This document shows positions 10,405-21,825 of a stretch of DNA of 64,000 nucleotides, piece after piece. Numbering within the stretch: position 1 is the stretch's first letter; each line of letters begins with the position of its first letter. The stretch is from contig JACMZG010001913.1 in NCBI GenBank assembly GCA_018340805.1, positions 10,485,590 to 10,549,589 on the forward strand. Reading direction: 5' to 3'. The translations under genes were made by a program, and so were the position numbers. The stretch is from Microvelia longipes. Lineage: Eukaryota; Arthropoda; Insecta; Hemiptera; Veliidae. The notes beneath the pieces are model-generated. The model was not told where the DNA came from and did not search any database. It worked only from the letters and a program-made list of their open reading frames with translations.

Positions 10405-10611
10405 GGGAGCGGGAGGTCGTCCAACCCGACGGGCGGGTCAATGAAAGGAGGGGGCTCGGTAAGGGGCTCCATGTCTGCTGCCGCGGCCGGTGCTGGTTCG
10501 TACCGGGGGTGGGCCACTGCGCCGGCCGTATATACGGCCGCCAGCCCACCCAACCTTAGATATAGCCCTCCTAATAACTACCACAACCATTATCAACAAC
10601 CTAACAGCACG
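10405..10611 (+). CDS. Internal coding exon, Gly/Ser/Ala- and Pro/Asn/Tyr-rich, 69 codons, host gene not identified
   Basis: This is the only convincing host exon in the window. It follows a poly-T tract ending ctgtttacag (AG at 10403-10404), with a branch-point-like ctaac near 10373, and stops at a strong donor ACG|GTAAGT. It is 207 bp long, open throughout and begins and ends in phase 0, so skipping it would keep the frame. GC content rises sharply over the surrounding AT-rich DNA. The peptide opens with Gly/Ser/Arg repeats, has an Ala run followed by SYRGWATAPAVYTAA, and ends with NLRYSPPNNYHNHYQQ. This looks like the disordered, low-complexity N-terminal part of an RNA-binding or transcription regulator. 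The insect RNA-binding protein Alan Shepard (shep) has an N-terminus of similar character, but that is only a weak guess and no domain is present to test it. A second donor-like GTAAGG lies inside the exon at 10459. Confidence 0.75.
10459..10464 (+). promoter_or_regulatory. Possible alternative 5' splice site inside the exon
   Basis: The bases CG|GTAAGG inside the coding exon match the donor consensus nearly as well as the main donor at 10612. Using it would shorten the exon from 69 to 18 codons, still ending in phase 0, and would remove the Ala run and the Pro/Asn/Tyr-rich part. The sequence alone does not show whether it is used. Confidence 0.35.
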
Positions 10612-11337
10612 GTAAGTCATTACTTTCTTATGTAGTTATGTTTGTATTGAGTGTACATAATATTCATCCCCAAACGAGAGTCATATGCTAACTGCATGTG
10701 TGCCCTATGTAAAGGCATTGTGAAGTTGCTTCCTTCTTTCTCAAAGAGACTAAAACTATTAGAGGGAGTACAGAACTGATCAACACAGTGAAAGGGTCTG
10801 GAAGTGAGACAGTTTCCATAGGTGCCGTAACTGTACTTACCTACTATAGTCTCCTAGAGTGAGACTAGATACTCCACCCCTCTACAACTCCTATTGTAGC
10901 ATGCACTCTACTAACAGCGAACAATTTTCAGTGATGCCTCATTAAACCACTTTATTCAACACTAACAATTAAAGAATACATGCAATTGATAATAATTAAA
11001 ACTTATTTTAAAGTCATTTTACTTGATTTAAAACAAAATAGTCGAAAAATTATGTAACATTTACGTGAAATTGTAATTATTAGGAAAAATAAAAAAAAAT
11101 GACAGCACCAATGTACCGTTACGGCACCTAGCTACCCAAGGAATGATAAGAGCTGTTGTATCCTCCCTCTAATAGTTTAGTCTCTTTGTTCTATCTGCTT
11201 GCAGAGTGTCAGCCCTGTCATGGCGAGAACCAGATGATGTAGGACCATCATGTCTTCTACTAATTCTACAAAATTGATCATTGCCCTTTTAGTGCGCTAA
11301 CGAATTTAACGAGAAAAGGTTTACAAAAATAAAAAAA
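10612..11337. other. Intron sequence downstream of the exon
   Basis: It begins with the donor. AGAGGGAGTACAGAACTG and AGAGACTAAAACTATTAGAG near 10742 recur in inverted form near 11157-11190 (CCTCCCTCTAATAGTTTAGT), giving a fold-back of about 450 bp with short arms that may mark another MITE. Confidence 0.45.
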
Positions 11338-11626
11338 ATCTAGCGCGGTGGTCGGCATGTCAGGAAAACTTTTATTGGAATTCGTGTTTCCGTACTTAAC
11401 AATTCATTTTTTGTTTAAGGTTCCGGTTTATGCTTTATAACTTGAGCAGTTACTCAATTATCTAGCACTGCTTTACACTAATTCTTTCTGTATTTTCCAA
11501 AGGAAATGCGCATAATCATCTTGTTGGTTATACAAAACTATGCCTCTAAAATTAACCGTGCATACCATTATTGGCACTAGTTCAATGCTTAATTGGTATC
11601 TTTAAAGGGTTTAGCGCATTTCCTTT

Positions 11627-11632
<6 letters not shown>
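11338..11632 (+). mobile_element. SINE copy (same family as 41514)
   Basis: TCTAGCGCGGTGGTCGGCAT at the start and the shared body (GGTTCCGGTTTATGCTTTAT, TTTCCAAAGGAAATGCGCAT, AACTATGCCTCTAAAATTA) match the unit at 41514. It ends at GCGCATTTCCTTTAAAATAT and runs directly into a (TA)n tract, which may be its tail. Confidence 0.65.
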
Positions 11633-11677
<45 letters not shown>

Positions 11678-11686
11678 TTATATATA

Positions 11687-11751
<65 letters not shown>

Positions 11752-11752
11752 T
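11631..11752. repeat. (TA)n microsatellite
   Basis: Nearly pure TA with a few TAATAT interruptions, directly after a SINE 3' end. Confidence 0.95.
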
Positions 11753-12775
11753 CTTGTGGTCTATATAGAATGTGGTCAAAACGCGTTCTTTTGCTAGTCT
11801 TAGATTAGATAAAAAATGTCACGTGAATATCTAGTAATTGGCTGAAGACAAGAGGAAAGGTTTAACAACCAGCACAAAGCACTTCATTTCCTTAACAGTT
11901 TTAAAATCTCTATGGCTTCTTTAAGTATTTTCCGTTGGAACTTTAGTCCAAACTTTGTAATCTTTAATCCTCCCTCTATGTTGCTTTCAACTAAATACAA
12001 TATGGCTTCCTAAAACGAAATCCAATTATATGTTTAGAACTTATAATAGATTAAAAAAAGTTGTTTTTAACTAATTAATACTGAGATCGATCGAAGTGAC
12101 GTCACTAGCTAGTTAGTGATATTGTTGGGTCTACTGAATGGAAAACATAGTTCTATGAATAGATTAATCAATTCTATTGCCAATATTTATTACATGGCTA
12201 GAATTAATGTATTTCTTTTTAGCAAAATTTCATGAGAAAAATCAGCTTATTTACAATCGAACCTTTTGGTTTACCTGCTAATTTAGTTTGTGCTTTGTTC
12301 AAGCGTTTTCGTATACGGAAGTAAAAGAAAACCTTATAAAATTTCGCGTATACTAAATAACTTTAAATTGTAAATTTGTTTTAATTTGTCAAGGTTTTTT
12401 CCGCAAAAAAGCAGCTAATCGGTCGAAATAAAACTTTACCAGATATTAAACCTCAACCATATGATTATCCGAAAATTCGCGTAATACATATCAAACTCCA
12501 ATGTAATCAAAAAGAATATTAAAACAACAAATAATACATGACAACATCCAAATCATAAGGTACTTCTTTTAGATCTTCCGCTACTTCCAGTGAACTAAAT
12601 TTTTAGTCATGTCGATGTCAAAGAATATGTAGATAAAGATAGATGATCCTGGGATTTATTATTTCGGACAAGAAAAGGTTAGTTTCGTAGCCAGTTAACA
12701 GGAGTGCTAGTGTGTAATTTTGTAGTTTCACTGTGCTAACAACAAGAATGCGCTACTGCCGTTTAACTGACTGAA
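11753..12775. other. No gene seen
   Basis: AT-rich. A palindromic GTGACGTCAC (CRE-like) stands alone near 12096, with ACTAGCTAGTTAGTG beside it. Confidence 0.45.
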
Positions 12776-12905
12776 AAAAGTGGGAAGAATGTTACGGTAA
12801 GAAGAGTTCGTTTCAGAGCTGCCGCTAGATGCCAGCACCGAGTTCATCCCTACTTTTTGTCCGACAGTTCTATAGTTTCCGACATTCTATACCTATTATA
12901 TTCTT
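12776..12905 (+). repeat. Dispersed repeat G1
   Basis: GGTAAGAAGAGTTCGTTTC, GAGCTGCCGCTAGATGCCAG, CACCGAGTTCATCCCTACTT and TATTATATTCTTTGG recur in the same order at 28968-29097. It is non-coding and of unknown class. Confidence 0.55.
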
Positions 12906-13895
12906 TGGTCAAGACCGTATTGACTCTAAATCATTTTTTTTCGAAATCTCAATCTTATCGGAATGAAACGTCGATAAAAATTATCCTTATGAATTATTTA
13001 GAACTTTATTGTGTTTATAACGTATGTATGACGTAATGATTGGTAACAACATAATGTATATAATAACGTAATAACATAATGTATGATGAAATAATTGGTC
13101 AACAAAATTTTAAACTATTGGTGACAATGTTTAAAAATAATTTCGGCACCTAATAAAAATTGCCATACTATCAGAGCCCTTATCACTTTACTATTATACC
13201 CGTGTCCTTCTTCTAGTTGAATTATTCTAGTTCTCAAATCAAAGTGCTTTAGACATAGAAACAGAAATATTTTCAATATCACTTCATTTATTTCCAAGTA
13301 AATTAAAGTTGATTTCATGCCTCCTAAACTCTACTTTGTTGCCATATCAAATTCATTTTCTCCGCTTTATTAATCCTTTTTTTATTTTTTCTTTTCTTCA
13401 TCCACTTAAATCATTTTTTTGTTTATTTTTTTCTTCTTTGCCAAGGATTAAGTTGGCTTTGCGGTGTCGTATAAACCAAGATGGTCAGTTTTAAAAAAAA
13501 CATTTCTGCTTGACTGGTTTGTAGAAGTTGCAGTTTCTCAGTTATTTCAGTTCACTTGTAATTTTATAAATTGCAACTACTTGTTCTTTCTTTTAGTTCC
13601 TGTTTTTTTTTAATATTTTTGTTTTTTAATATTTTTATATTTTATTTAGAGTTGTTAGTCATGCTGATGTGAATCAAATGCTTTATCCACTCAAAGTCTG
13701 ACCGGCACTGATTATGACTCTTTGTGTTTTAGAATTATTATTCTTTTAGATTTATTAGACTTTTTAATCTGTTGTTCTATTATAACTCTTTAGCTAAAAA
13801 TAAATGGATTTAAATTTTGGATAAATCGTATCTGGATTGTTTCTTAGAATCAAATGTATGTGAGTTTATCTTGATTTTTAGTTTTTTCTACCAAA
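12906..13895. other. No gene seen
   Basis: AT-rich. Near 13010-13090 AACGTAATAACATAATGTAT-type words repeat loosely. T-rich 13330-13440 gives hydrophobic frames by chance. Confidence 0.45.
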
Positions 13896-14025
13896 TATGT
13901 TTGACCTGAGTTGAAAGGTAATCCCTACCTCAATTTTACGTATAAAGAAAAATTTTGAAAACTAGCGCTACCTAGTAGAGCACACCAAAACTAAGAATAT
14001 CCAGAGTTTTATTTAATGGAACAAA
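13896..14025 (-). repeat. Dispersed repeat H1
   Basis: On the minus strand it carries AAACTCTGGATATTCTTAG, TCTACTAGGTAGCGCTAGTT and ATACGTAAAATTGAGGTAGG. These blocks are shared with 45012 and partly with 63372. Confidence 0.5.
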
Positions 14026-14197
14026 ACTAAATATTGTTTAATTAACGAAAATGAAACTGTTCAGTAATAAATAAGTGGTGTAATATGCTGTAACTAATTA
14101 ATAATTTAATAATATTATTATAAGGAATAATGTTCAAGCTTACAACAAGGAATGAAATCCCAACAAAGACATGCGTTTAAAGAAAGAGCCAAGTCCA

Positions 14198-14542
14198 GCG
14201 TAAAAAGTTTTTGAAAATTGAATGAGCCAAGTCGTTTGTTCCCAATAATGCTTGTACATATATGGGGTCTTAGCAGTTTTATTTTGTGACTTGGCAAAGC
14301 ACACGGGTATGCATAAAAAGCTTAATAGGCTGAACAATTAAACATATTATTATTGTGTACTCGTATATGTCTACACTCTATACAAGATGTTAAGTGTCAC
14401 ACTAAGCTACTTAAGTGTTACCTCAAGCTACTTTATGGCCAAGTTATAAAGTGAAACCGTCAAGACCTCATATACTTATAAGCATTATTGGAAACCTACA
14501 ACTTGGCTTATTCAATGATCTCACACCTTTTTACGCTAGACT
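14198..14542. repeat. Fold-back element with about 100-bp arms
   Basis: The left arm (14198-14298: CAGCGTAAAAAG, CAATAATGCTTG, GACTTGGC) is complementary to the right arm (14432-14542: GGCCAAG, AAGCATTATTGG, CTTTTTACGCTAG) at roughly 80%. The 130-bp spacer has GTGTCACACTAAGCTACTTA-type short repeats. It is probably an old non-autonomous element. Confidence 0.65.
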
Positions 14543-14559
14543 TTTTGTTGGTTTCTAGT

Positions 14560-16400
14560 GTTTTTGTTGGTGTTATTGTTATAAAAACAATAAACTTAGA
14601 GATACCTTGTTGCCTTGCTTGGATGTAGTCTTACATAAGTATTCAGGACGTCAATTGTGCTCGGAAAATATACTGTCCAAAAAAATCTTCCGGAGAAGAA
14701 CCCCTTATCTAACCCTGTAACTTATTCTTAGCGTGAACTACAAAGACTGCAAGGTGAGCCCTTGTAGCAACGATCATTTATAAGACTCATGATTTTATCT
14801 GATAATGGCTGGTCACGGCAGAGAGTCTGTTCTCTGTTTTTAACAGTATAGATAGTAGTAGAGAGGCTAAAAATTAATTTAATTGATGACTGGGCACCAA
14901 TAAGACATTAAAAAAATCGCTACAGTTTTGTTCATATTCTAACTATATTTCGTTGTTAAAATTCAATTTAATTGTTTTTATCTTTATTAACTTTCTTTTA
15001 GTATAAGAAGAGTGAGATTATATACATGTACATGATGAGATAGATTAAGATTTAAAAGAGAAAATCGACAATAAAAGATCAATAAAGGAAAGACTAAGAA
15101 AGAAAAAAGTAGAAACAAAGATATTAGAAACTTGCCTGAAGGGGTTTTGCTATATTAAACTTTGGAGAGAAGTTATCGAGTGAAAACTAACAAAGATCTA
15201 AGCTGTTCCTTGAGGCTATCAGACAAACTTATGACAAAGTTTGGCTCAAACTTTATAAGAGTCAATCAAATGTGATGCGAACTTTACTAAAAAGGCTTGA
15301 CGAACTTGTCTTTAAATTGGTAATGAGACATGCTGTAACATTTTAAGCAAACTTGATTCAACATAATATGTTAAATTATGTTGGTGATAACATTTTACGT
15401 CTTTTGAAGTGAAGCTTTCAAAAAAAATCGGCTTTTGTTTTCCAAATAACATTTTGGTGAATTAAATTTGGGAAACGTTCTAAATGAAGATTCAAATTAT
15501 AAGCCCTAGTAGATTTTATACCATAAGGATGTAAATAAAAGTCTATCCAAAAATAAATTTTAATCAATGTAATGATGACAAAACCGGCTTTTAACCTAAT
15601 ACAGGTCATCCTCAGTGCTGGTGAAAAGAAGTTAATTTTTCCTCTTGAGTCTTGTTACAAAATTTGATTTACAAGATGTATGCACCCAGTCTCAAATCTT
15701 TATAAAAATTTATAATTCCCTTATTATAGCCACGATATCGACGATATCTAAAACATTTACTACTATTTTATTTTTTTTTTAAATTTCAGTTACTGAGCTC
15801 TTTAGTTTAAACGTTCAAGGTGACATATGTATAATAAAAATAAATGTTTTAAACGCCTAATTTATTGCTTGCTACAATACTAGTACTTATTTCAAATAGA
15901 TTTAAGGACACTTCAATGTGGAATGCAAGTCTAGTAGATAATTTGATTTTGAAAGATAATTTTTCCTGCTATTTCTATTTTGAAAAGTGTTGATCTAAGG
16001 TTTGTGAAATGCTTCAAAAACTTTTTTCACTAAAAAAAAGTTGATTTCTTCCTTTTATAGGGAGGCTTAATCTAAGTAAAAACTTGTTCTGCTCGAGTAG
16101 ACGGTTTATCCTGCGAAAATTCAATTCATTTTCTTCAGGTTGTTGGTTTGATTTCGTCAGTAACCTTTTCTCCTTTTCTGTATTTTGGTTGCCTCTCTCC
16201 TTAACATTTGTTCCCTTCAGCATTCTTTATCTATAACTTTTTTAACATTTCTGATAAATCAGCATTTTTTTACCCAGAAGAAATCCGACTAATGTAATTG
16301 GCTCGTTCATTTTAAACTATGATGGATTCGTCTATGGAGATATTATAAAAAACACCTATAGTCAATTATACACACCAAAAGAGTAAAGGTAGACATAATA
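14560..16400. other. No gene seen
   Basis: About 1.8 kb of AT-rich DNA. No repeat shared with the rest of the window and no frame above 70 codons was noticed. Confidence 0.45.
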
Positions 16401-16729
16401 GAGATATATACTAGAGGGAGCATAGCCTATCTCAATACATTAGGAGTCATGAAACATCATTTTGGGGATCTCAGGGGCTCTGTGTAACCCCATTGAAACC
16501 TCTTTTAAGAGTGAGTTAAGGTTTAAATAAATCAATTTTTTTTCGGCTTCCTGCACATTGTTTGTGTTTTGATTTTTTTTTTCAGCGTTCTACTAGTAAT
16601 ATATAGTAATATAGTGAAGTCACTATATTTTTTTTATGTTTATTTGATTATATTGATAATCGAAGGTGCACAGGTTATTTTTTCGATGTTTCAAAATTCA
16701 ACCAATAGGGCCCTTCTAGTAATATATAT
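16401..16729 (+). mobile_element. MITE C2
   Basis: It has the same left end and body as C1, with TA at 16399-16400. The right end has turned into a short TATATATA run. A partial copy in the opposite orientation (C3) lies about 195 bp downstream. Confidence 0.75.
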
Positions 16730-16925
16730 ATGGTAGACATAGTTCCCAGTTTAATGAAGTTTGATTCCCGCGGCGTAGCTGTGATAATCATGAATTTGTT
16801 TTCTAAGGCGAAGACGATAAAATAAATTATTTTTAAAAATTATGCTATTTAACTCTATTGGTGGATACAAAATTTTACTTTCGGAAAAGAGCAAACAACA
16901 AAGAAACAGTAAATTATATAGCAGA

Positions 16926-17079
16926 ACAATGTGCGGAAAACCGAAAACAATTGATTTATTATAACCTTAACTCACTCTTGAAGGAGGTTTAATGAGGTTA
17001 CAGAGCCCTGAGCCCCAAAAAGAGGTTTCAGTCCTCTCGAAGTATTAAGATAGGCTATGCCCCCTCTAGTATATATCTC
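16926..17079 (-). mobile_element. MITE C3, truncated
   Basis: This is an inverted half copy that includes the conserved GAGATATATACTAGAGGG end (ending at 17079) and the GGCTATGCC and CACTCTTGAAGGAGG blocks. The other half is missing. Confidence 0.65.
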
Positions 17080-17144
17080 TTTGTGTTTTTCAGTTATTGG
17101 TAAAAAGTATAGTTAACATTCAGGTAATATTAATAAAATGAATA

Positions 17145-17612
17145 TTTATTACTAGAATTACTTCATTTTGTTTTCTGCTTAATAAAATTAAAGTTAGTAA
17201 AATTTCTTTTGTTTGATTTATTAAAATTAGACTCTGTTACTAAAGTTACTTTATTTTATTTTGCGCTTATTAAATATAAAACAGTTACTAAAGTTACTTT
17301 ATTTTATTTCGCCCTTTTAATATATATCGTTACTTTATTTATTTTGCGTTATTAATATAAATCATTCACTAAAGTTACTTTATTTTATTTTGCACTTATT
17401 AAATATAAATCAGTTACTAAAGTCACTTTATTTTATTTCGCGCTTATTAAATATATATCGGTTACTTAATTTTATTTTGCGCTTATTAAATAAATCATTC
17501 ACTAAAGTTACTTTATTTTATTTAGTACTTATTAAAATTAAAATCAGTTCAGTTACTATAATTACTTTATTTTATATTGCGCTTATTAAAATTAAATCTG
17601 TTACGAAAACAA
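17145..17612. repeat. Minisatellite, about 48-bp unit, 9 copies
   Basis: The unit is built on CACTAAAGTTACTTTATTTT, ATTTYGCGCTTATTAAA and TATAAATCAG. Outer copies are more diverged than inner ones. An 80-codon open frame across it is a by-product. Confidence 0.8.
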
Positions 17613-17994
17613 TTTATTTATTGTCTAAATGAAGATTAGTTTTGCCATTTTAAAGTGTTACAAAACATTTTAAGCAAACTTTTTTATCTCTTGAGTTTTT
17701 AGTTGTAAAGAGTTGATGATTATTGATTTTCATGTCTTCAGCAGGTTGAACATCTTTTTCATATCTATGCGGTGGGAGTTCCTTCCTCGTCAGAATCTTT
17801 AGAAAACTTTACTTTCTATAGACTTCCTTTTTAAACTTTTATTCTTTCAACTTTTTATTTTTAGTTTTGTTCTTCTTTGTTTAATTTAATCGTAAAAATG
17901 ATCTTTAACATCTTTGTTTTATTTTTTTTTTAGTTTGTATTCTATGTGTAATTTAATTGCTTGTTTCTGTTCATTTACGTAGAGTGATCATTTT

Positions 17995-18215
17995 TACTTT
18001 TCCTCATTTATACCGTAGGTATATAGAAAGTATTGTGTTTGCAAAAAAAATCTGAGTCTGGGTTGTCACTTGAATTATCCGCTTCAGGTGTTTTTAAAGC
18101 CTCTTAAATGGTTTTCACAAGTTGCCTGTCTGTATGTGTGTTTATGTGTTTCTGTTATCATTGTATCTCCCAGTGCATTTATGGTAGACTGTTAAAACTT
18201 GATACAACCTAATTG
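17995..18215 (+). mobile_element. Family A 5' part, A5
   Basis: It starts with the terminal hairpin ACTTTTCCTCATTTATACCG...GTATATAG, then TTTCAGGTG-like and GTTTTTAAAGCCTC blocks, CTGTCTGTATGTGTG and CATTTATGGTAGA. It is truncated before the CRE block; family B copy B1 starts 75 bp later. Confidence 0.6.
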
Positions 18216-18289
18216 AAAATAACCTAATTGAAATGAAATTTCCTACAGATGTTTAAAAATATTAAATTTAAGTGTTTAAGCAAAATTAG

Positions 18290-18860
18290 TTTTTTTGAGG
18301 TAGTACGTAATTGAGCATTTATTGGACCGTTTTTAGGATGAGAGTCAATACATTATTGTTATAGGAGATTTTAGTACTTTCACCTCCGAGGACAATAATG
18401 AATGTAAAAATCCTAGACGTAAAAGTAATTCATATGTTGCCGCCTTACTGTATGTAGCGTGTTCAAAACAATCCGCGTTAAACCTTTATGAGTTTTCTTT
18501 AAAAACGTTTATTTTGTTTCTGTTTTCGTTTTAAAAGGTGTTCTAATTGACAATTTTTGGTTGTTTTTTGTAAGCTTTCACATTTTTGAGTAAAAGTGTG
18601 AAGATGGATTAATTTAATGACGACGATTAGTGGAGTAATTGACGTTTGTTTTTTTCATTCAGTATGGAGCGCAGTTTAAGAGTGCTATTTTTTGATTTTT
18701 TTGAGTCTTTATTTAATGAGTGCTCCAAAAAAATAGTGTGTGCATCCGGCTGAGAATGTCTTATGTCTTGGCATTTTTTCCCGACTCGCTTCGCTCATCG
18801 GTAAATCTAATTGCCGTGACATAAAGACACTTCTCAGCCTTATGGCATAAATAACTATTT
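18290..18860 (+). mobile_element. Family B copy B1
   Basis: It starts TTTTTTTGAGGTAG and ends with a terminal hairpin of about 130 bp whose outer end reads GGCATAAATAACTATT. The hairpin arms include GGCTGAGAATGTC and TTGCCGTGACATAAAG, and the tip carries CGACTCGCTTCGCTCATCG. The middle holds CCTCCGAGGACAATAATG and a long AT-rich, non-coding stretch. It joins copy B2 head to tail. Confidence 0.7.
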
Positions 18861-19435
18861 TTGGGTAGTAGTAATTGAGCACTTTATTGGACCGTTTTTA
18901 GGATGAATCCAATCATTATTGTTATAGAGGGTTATTGTACTTTTCACCGAGGACAATATGAATGTAAAAAACTCCTAGGACGTAAAAGTAATTTATATAT
19001 TGCCGCTTTACTGTAATTTAGCGTGTTCAAAAAACAATCTGTGTAAAACCTTCTGGGTTTCTTTAAAAACGTTCATTTTGTTTCTGTTTTGTTCGTAGAC
19101 TAACTTTTTTTTCGTTTTAAAGGTGTTCTAATTGACAATTTTTGTGTGTTTTTTGTAAAGCTTTTACCATTTTGAGTAAAAGTGTGAAGCTATGGATTGA
19201 ATTCAATGACGACATATATTGAGTTAATTGGACGTTGGTTTGTTTTTTTTTTTCAATCAAGTATATAGCGCAGTTTATTTAATGAGTGCTACCTCAAAAA
19301 AAATCGTGTATGCCATTCCGGCTAGAATGTCTTTCATGTCTTGGCATTTTTCCCCGACTCGCTTCGCTCGTCGTAGGTATCTAATTGCCGTGACATAAAG
19401 ACACACTTTCGCCTTAATGGCTTAAATAACTATTA
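18861..19435 (+). mobile_element. Family B copy B2
   Basis: This is a second copy in the same orientation directly after B1, starting TTTGGGTAGTAGTAATTGAG. It contains the inner GAGTGCTACCTCAAAAAAA block and the terminal hairpin with tip CGACTCGCTTCGCTCGTCG. Small indels separate it from B1. Confidence 0.7.
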
Positions 19436-20515
19436 TTAATTAGTTTGAGTCTTTTACCAGTCCAAAAAATAAGAAAAGTTCAAAACTAGCTTCCTAACAC
19501 CTTCACCCCGGCATGATGATGCCTTTAGTTGGTTTGAAGCCGGTTTATGCTTTATTTTTAATTAATATATACATCAGTGAGAGGACTTATTTTATTATTC
19601 TGATTCTCTCTAGCGCTCTTACTTTGAATCCAGTTATAATTTTATTTTTACATTATTAAACTTATTGGCTTCTCAAACACATTAGCTCTATTTTACAACT
19701 TTTTGTTAAGGATAAGTCGTATTACTTACACGATTGACTTTTTTAACCCTATTACTCGTACGTTCTTCTGTTTCTTATTTTATTAGCTTCATTTAGAAAT
19801 TTTTATTGTTTATTACATTTATTTTATAGCCGTACCATTAATGCCATTTTATCACAGTTATTACTTTCAGTGCTTGCTTAAATCAAATGTTAGATATATA
19901 GATAAGGTTTTTCCAGTTTATACAATTTTCTTCTCACTAGATGTCACTAGCAGTACTTTTCGTTTTGATCTATTTTCTATATTAGTAGTTTCTCTAGGTT
20001 TCTTTTCTTTTCTTTTGTGCCCGTTTTTCTTTTTTAAGGTTGTTCAAAATGAAGTATAAGTACTAGGGAGTAATATCGTTAGGAAAAAAAGTCTTAAAAG
20101 GAAGTTATAGTGCTTTAATAAATCTTTCGGGAGAAAGACTTAAAGTACTAATTGAAGGTCTTTTTTCCAGGGAGAAAGTTGATAAATTTGTTGTTGTCGA
20201 GTAGGTATAAAGGATAAAGAAATTAAAAGAAGAAACTTTTTTTAGAAATTAAACTCAAGTTTATTAAAGCTTTTTGCTCCTCTTTGAAACCATTTAATGG
20301 TTTTCACGTCGAAAAATGGAAGGCGACTTCTATTAAATTGTTGTCATTGGAGGTGTAGTGCTCGTATAGGATGAAGCAAGCTTCGATTTCTGATAAAAAT
20401 TATATGAAAAATATTGACTGATTTAATAGGGTTTTATTCCAATCTTAATTATTTTTATTAGTAGTCAGCTTTCAGCTGATCAGCCGCCGTAGTTTTTCAA
20501 ACAACCAAAAAGGAT
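19436..20515. other. No gene seen
   Basis: AT- and T-rich; a 72-codon frame at 19841 is hydrophobic and probably chance. Confidence 0.45.
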
Positions 20516-20905
20516 CATGGGCGTAACCAGGTATGTATTACAAAAATTAAAATAAGGTTTAAGTTTTTTTAAAAATAACGTACTTGAAGAATAAAACAAT
20601 ATACAAATTATTATTGTTAAACTAGTATATGGCGTTTAAAAATTTGTTTTTATTTCACTAATAATTCACTACAAAGTAAATAGACGAACTGGATAAAATT
20701 AAAAATAAGACAAAAGTTACCTTTTAGCTCTAAATTATTATAAATAAATTATAAATTAATTAATTGTTTTTATATGATTAAAAATTTAATTTAATTTATA
20801 AAGTTATTTAAAAAAATGTTTTTCCTTGCCGGAACCATCGTTTTTATATAATTTTTGCAACAGCCATGCTCGGGGGGGGGCCCTTTCTTTCTGGCTACGC
20901 CTATG
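20516..20905. mobile_element. hAT-like MITE with CATRGGCGTARCCAG ends
   Basis: It begins CATGGGCGTAACCAG and ends with the complement of CATAGGCGTAGCCAG. The flanks aaaaggat and aaaaagat form an 8-bp duplication with one mismatch. A G-run followed by CCC lies next to the right end. The AT-rich interior has no coding potential. Confidence 0.7.
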
Positions 20906-21825
20906 AAAAAGATCTGGTACGGGGTTCGGTAAAAATTCCTGGGAAGTTTTCTTAATTAAGTAAATTAAGTGCCATAATCATAGAATATGGATGCTACTTA
21001 TACCCTGATAATTTTGAAATATCAGTTGTTTATATGCATCGCTTTGATGCTTAGAGTTTATTATTTACATATCGCTGACACAGAGAACATATGTGTATAT
21101 GTACATGTGTATATATGAACATATTAATATGTACTTATGTATGTGTGCATATCACTAGATGGAAGAGTTTTATACGAACATTGTACCTTATAAGCCAGAA
21201 TTGGCTGGGGCACTGCCGTGCCCCCAGATTATCTTTATCTCGACTGACTCAGAGAACATATGTTATGTCTATTAAGAACATAGTGTATATATAGAATATG
21301 TATATATGTATGTGTGCATATCACTTAGATGCTAAAGAGTTATTATCTTCATCTCGACTGACACTGAGAACTGAAAAAAAATATTTATCACTACACATGG
21401 CGTCATTATCGTGTAAGGGCTTCAGTAATAAACTACCCTTTACTGATAAGTTCTACATATGTTGTTAGGAAGCCCTTAAAAAGCCCTTACTTTGAAATCG
21501 TTTCTCGCCTTATCATTTCTTTTATAGACAAGTTATGACGTCATTGCCTTCTGAGAAAATAAAATTGTGTTTTCTAACGTCCCACTCAATTATCGACTAT
21601 GTGTTTGAGTGTATAAATAATACTAAACTTTACGTAAATGTATAAATTATTTTTTCGTTTTATCTTAGTCACTGAAATATAAAGTTATGCTACTAGGCTG
21701 TAAAGTGAATGTTTTCGTAACCGCGGAAATTATATGTACTGTTTCGCTTAGATTGACAGTAAATAATGCCAAGACAAACGGAAAAAGTAAACACCCTACT
21801 TTAATCTAGTTTGTGTTGTACTCAC
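20906..21825. other. No gene seen; CACTGCCGTGCCCCCAG hairpin
   Basis: TATGTRCATGTGTATATATG-like repeats lie near 21085-21150 and again near 21285-21320. GGGGCACTGCCGTGCCCC at 21207 is a perfect 7-bp stem; its GCCGTGCCCCCAGATTAT half recurs at 45493. Confidence 0.45.

Noticed and set aside
10438..10620. 60-codon minus-strand frame antisense to the exon
   Set aside because: It is the shadow of the GC-rich plus-strand exon, which has proper splice sites.
12096..12106. Isolated CRE-like GTGACGTCAC
   Set aside because: A single 10-bp palindrome without other support; expected by chance in 64 kb at roughly this level.
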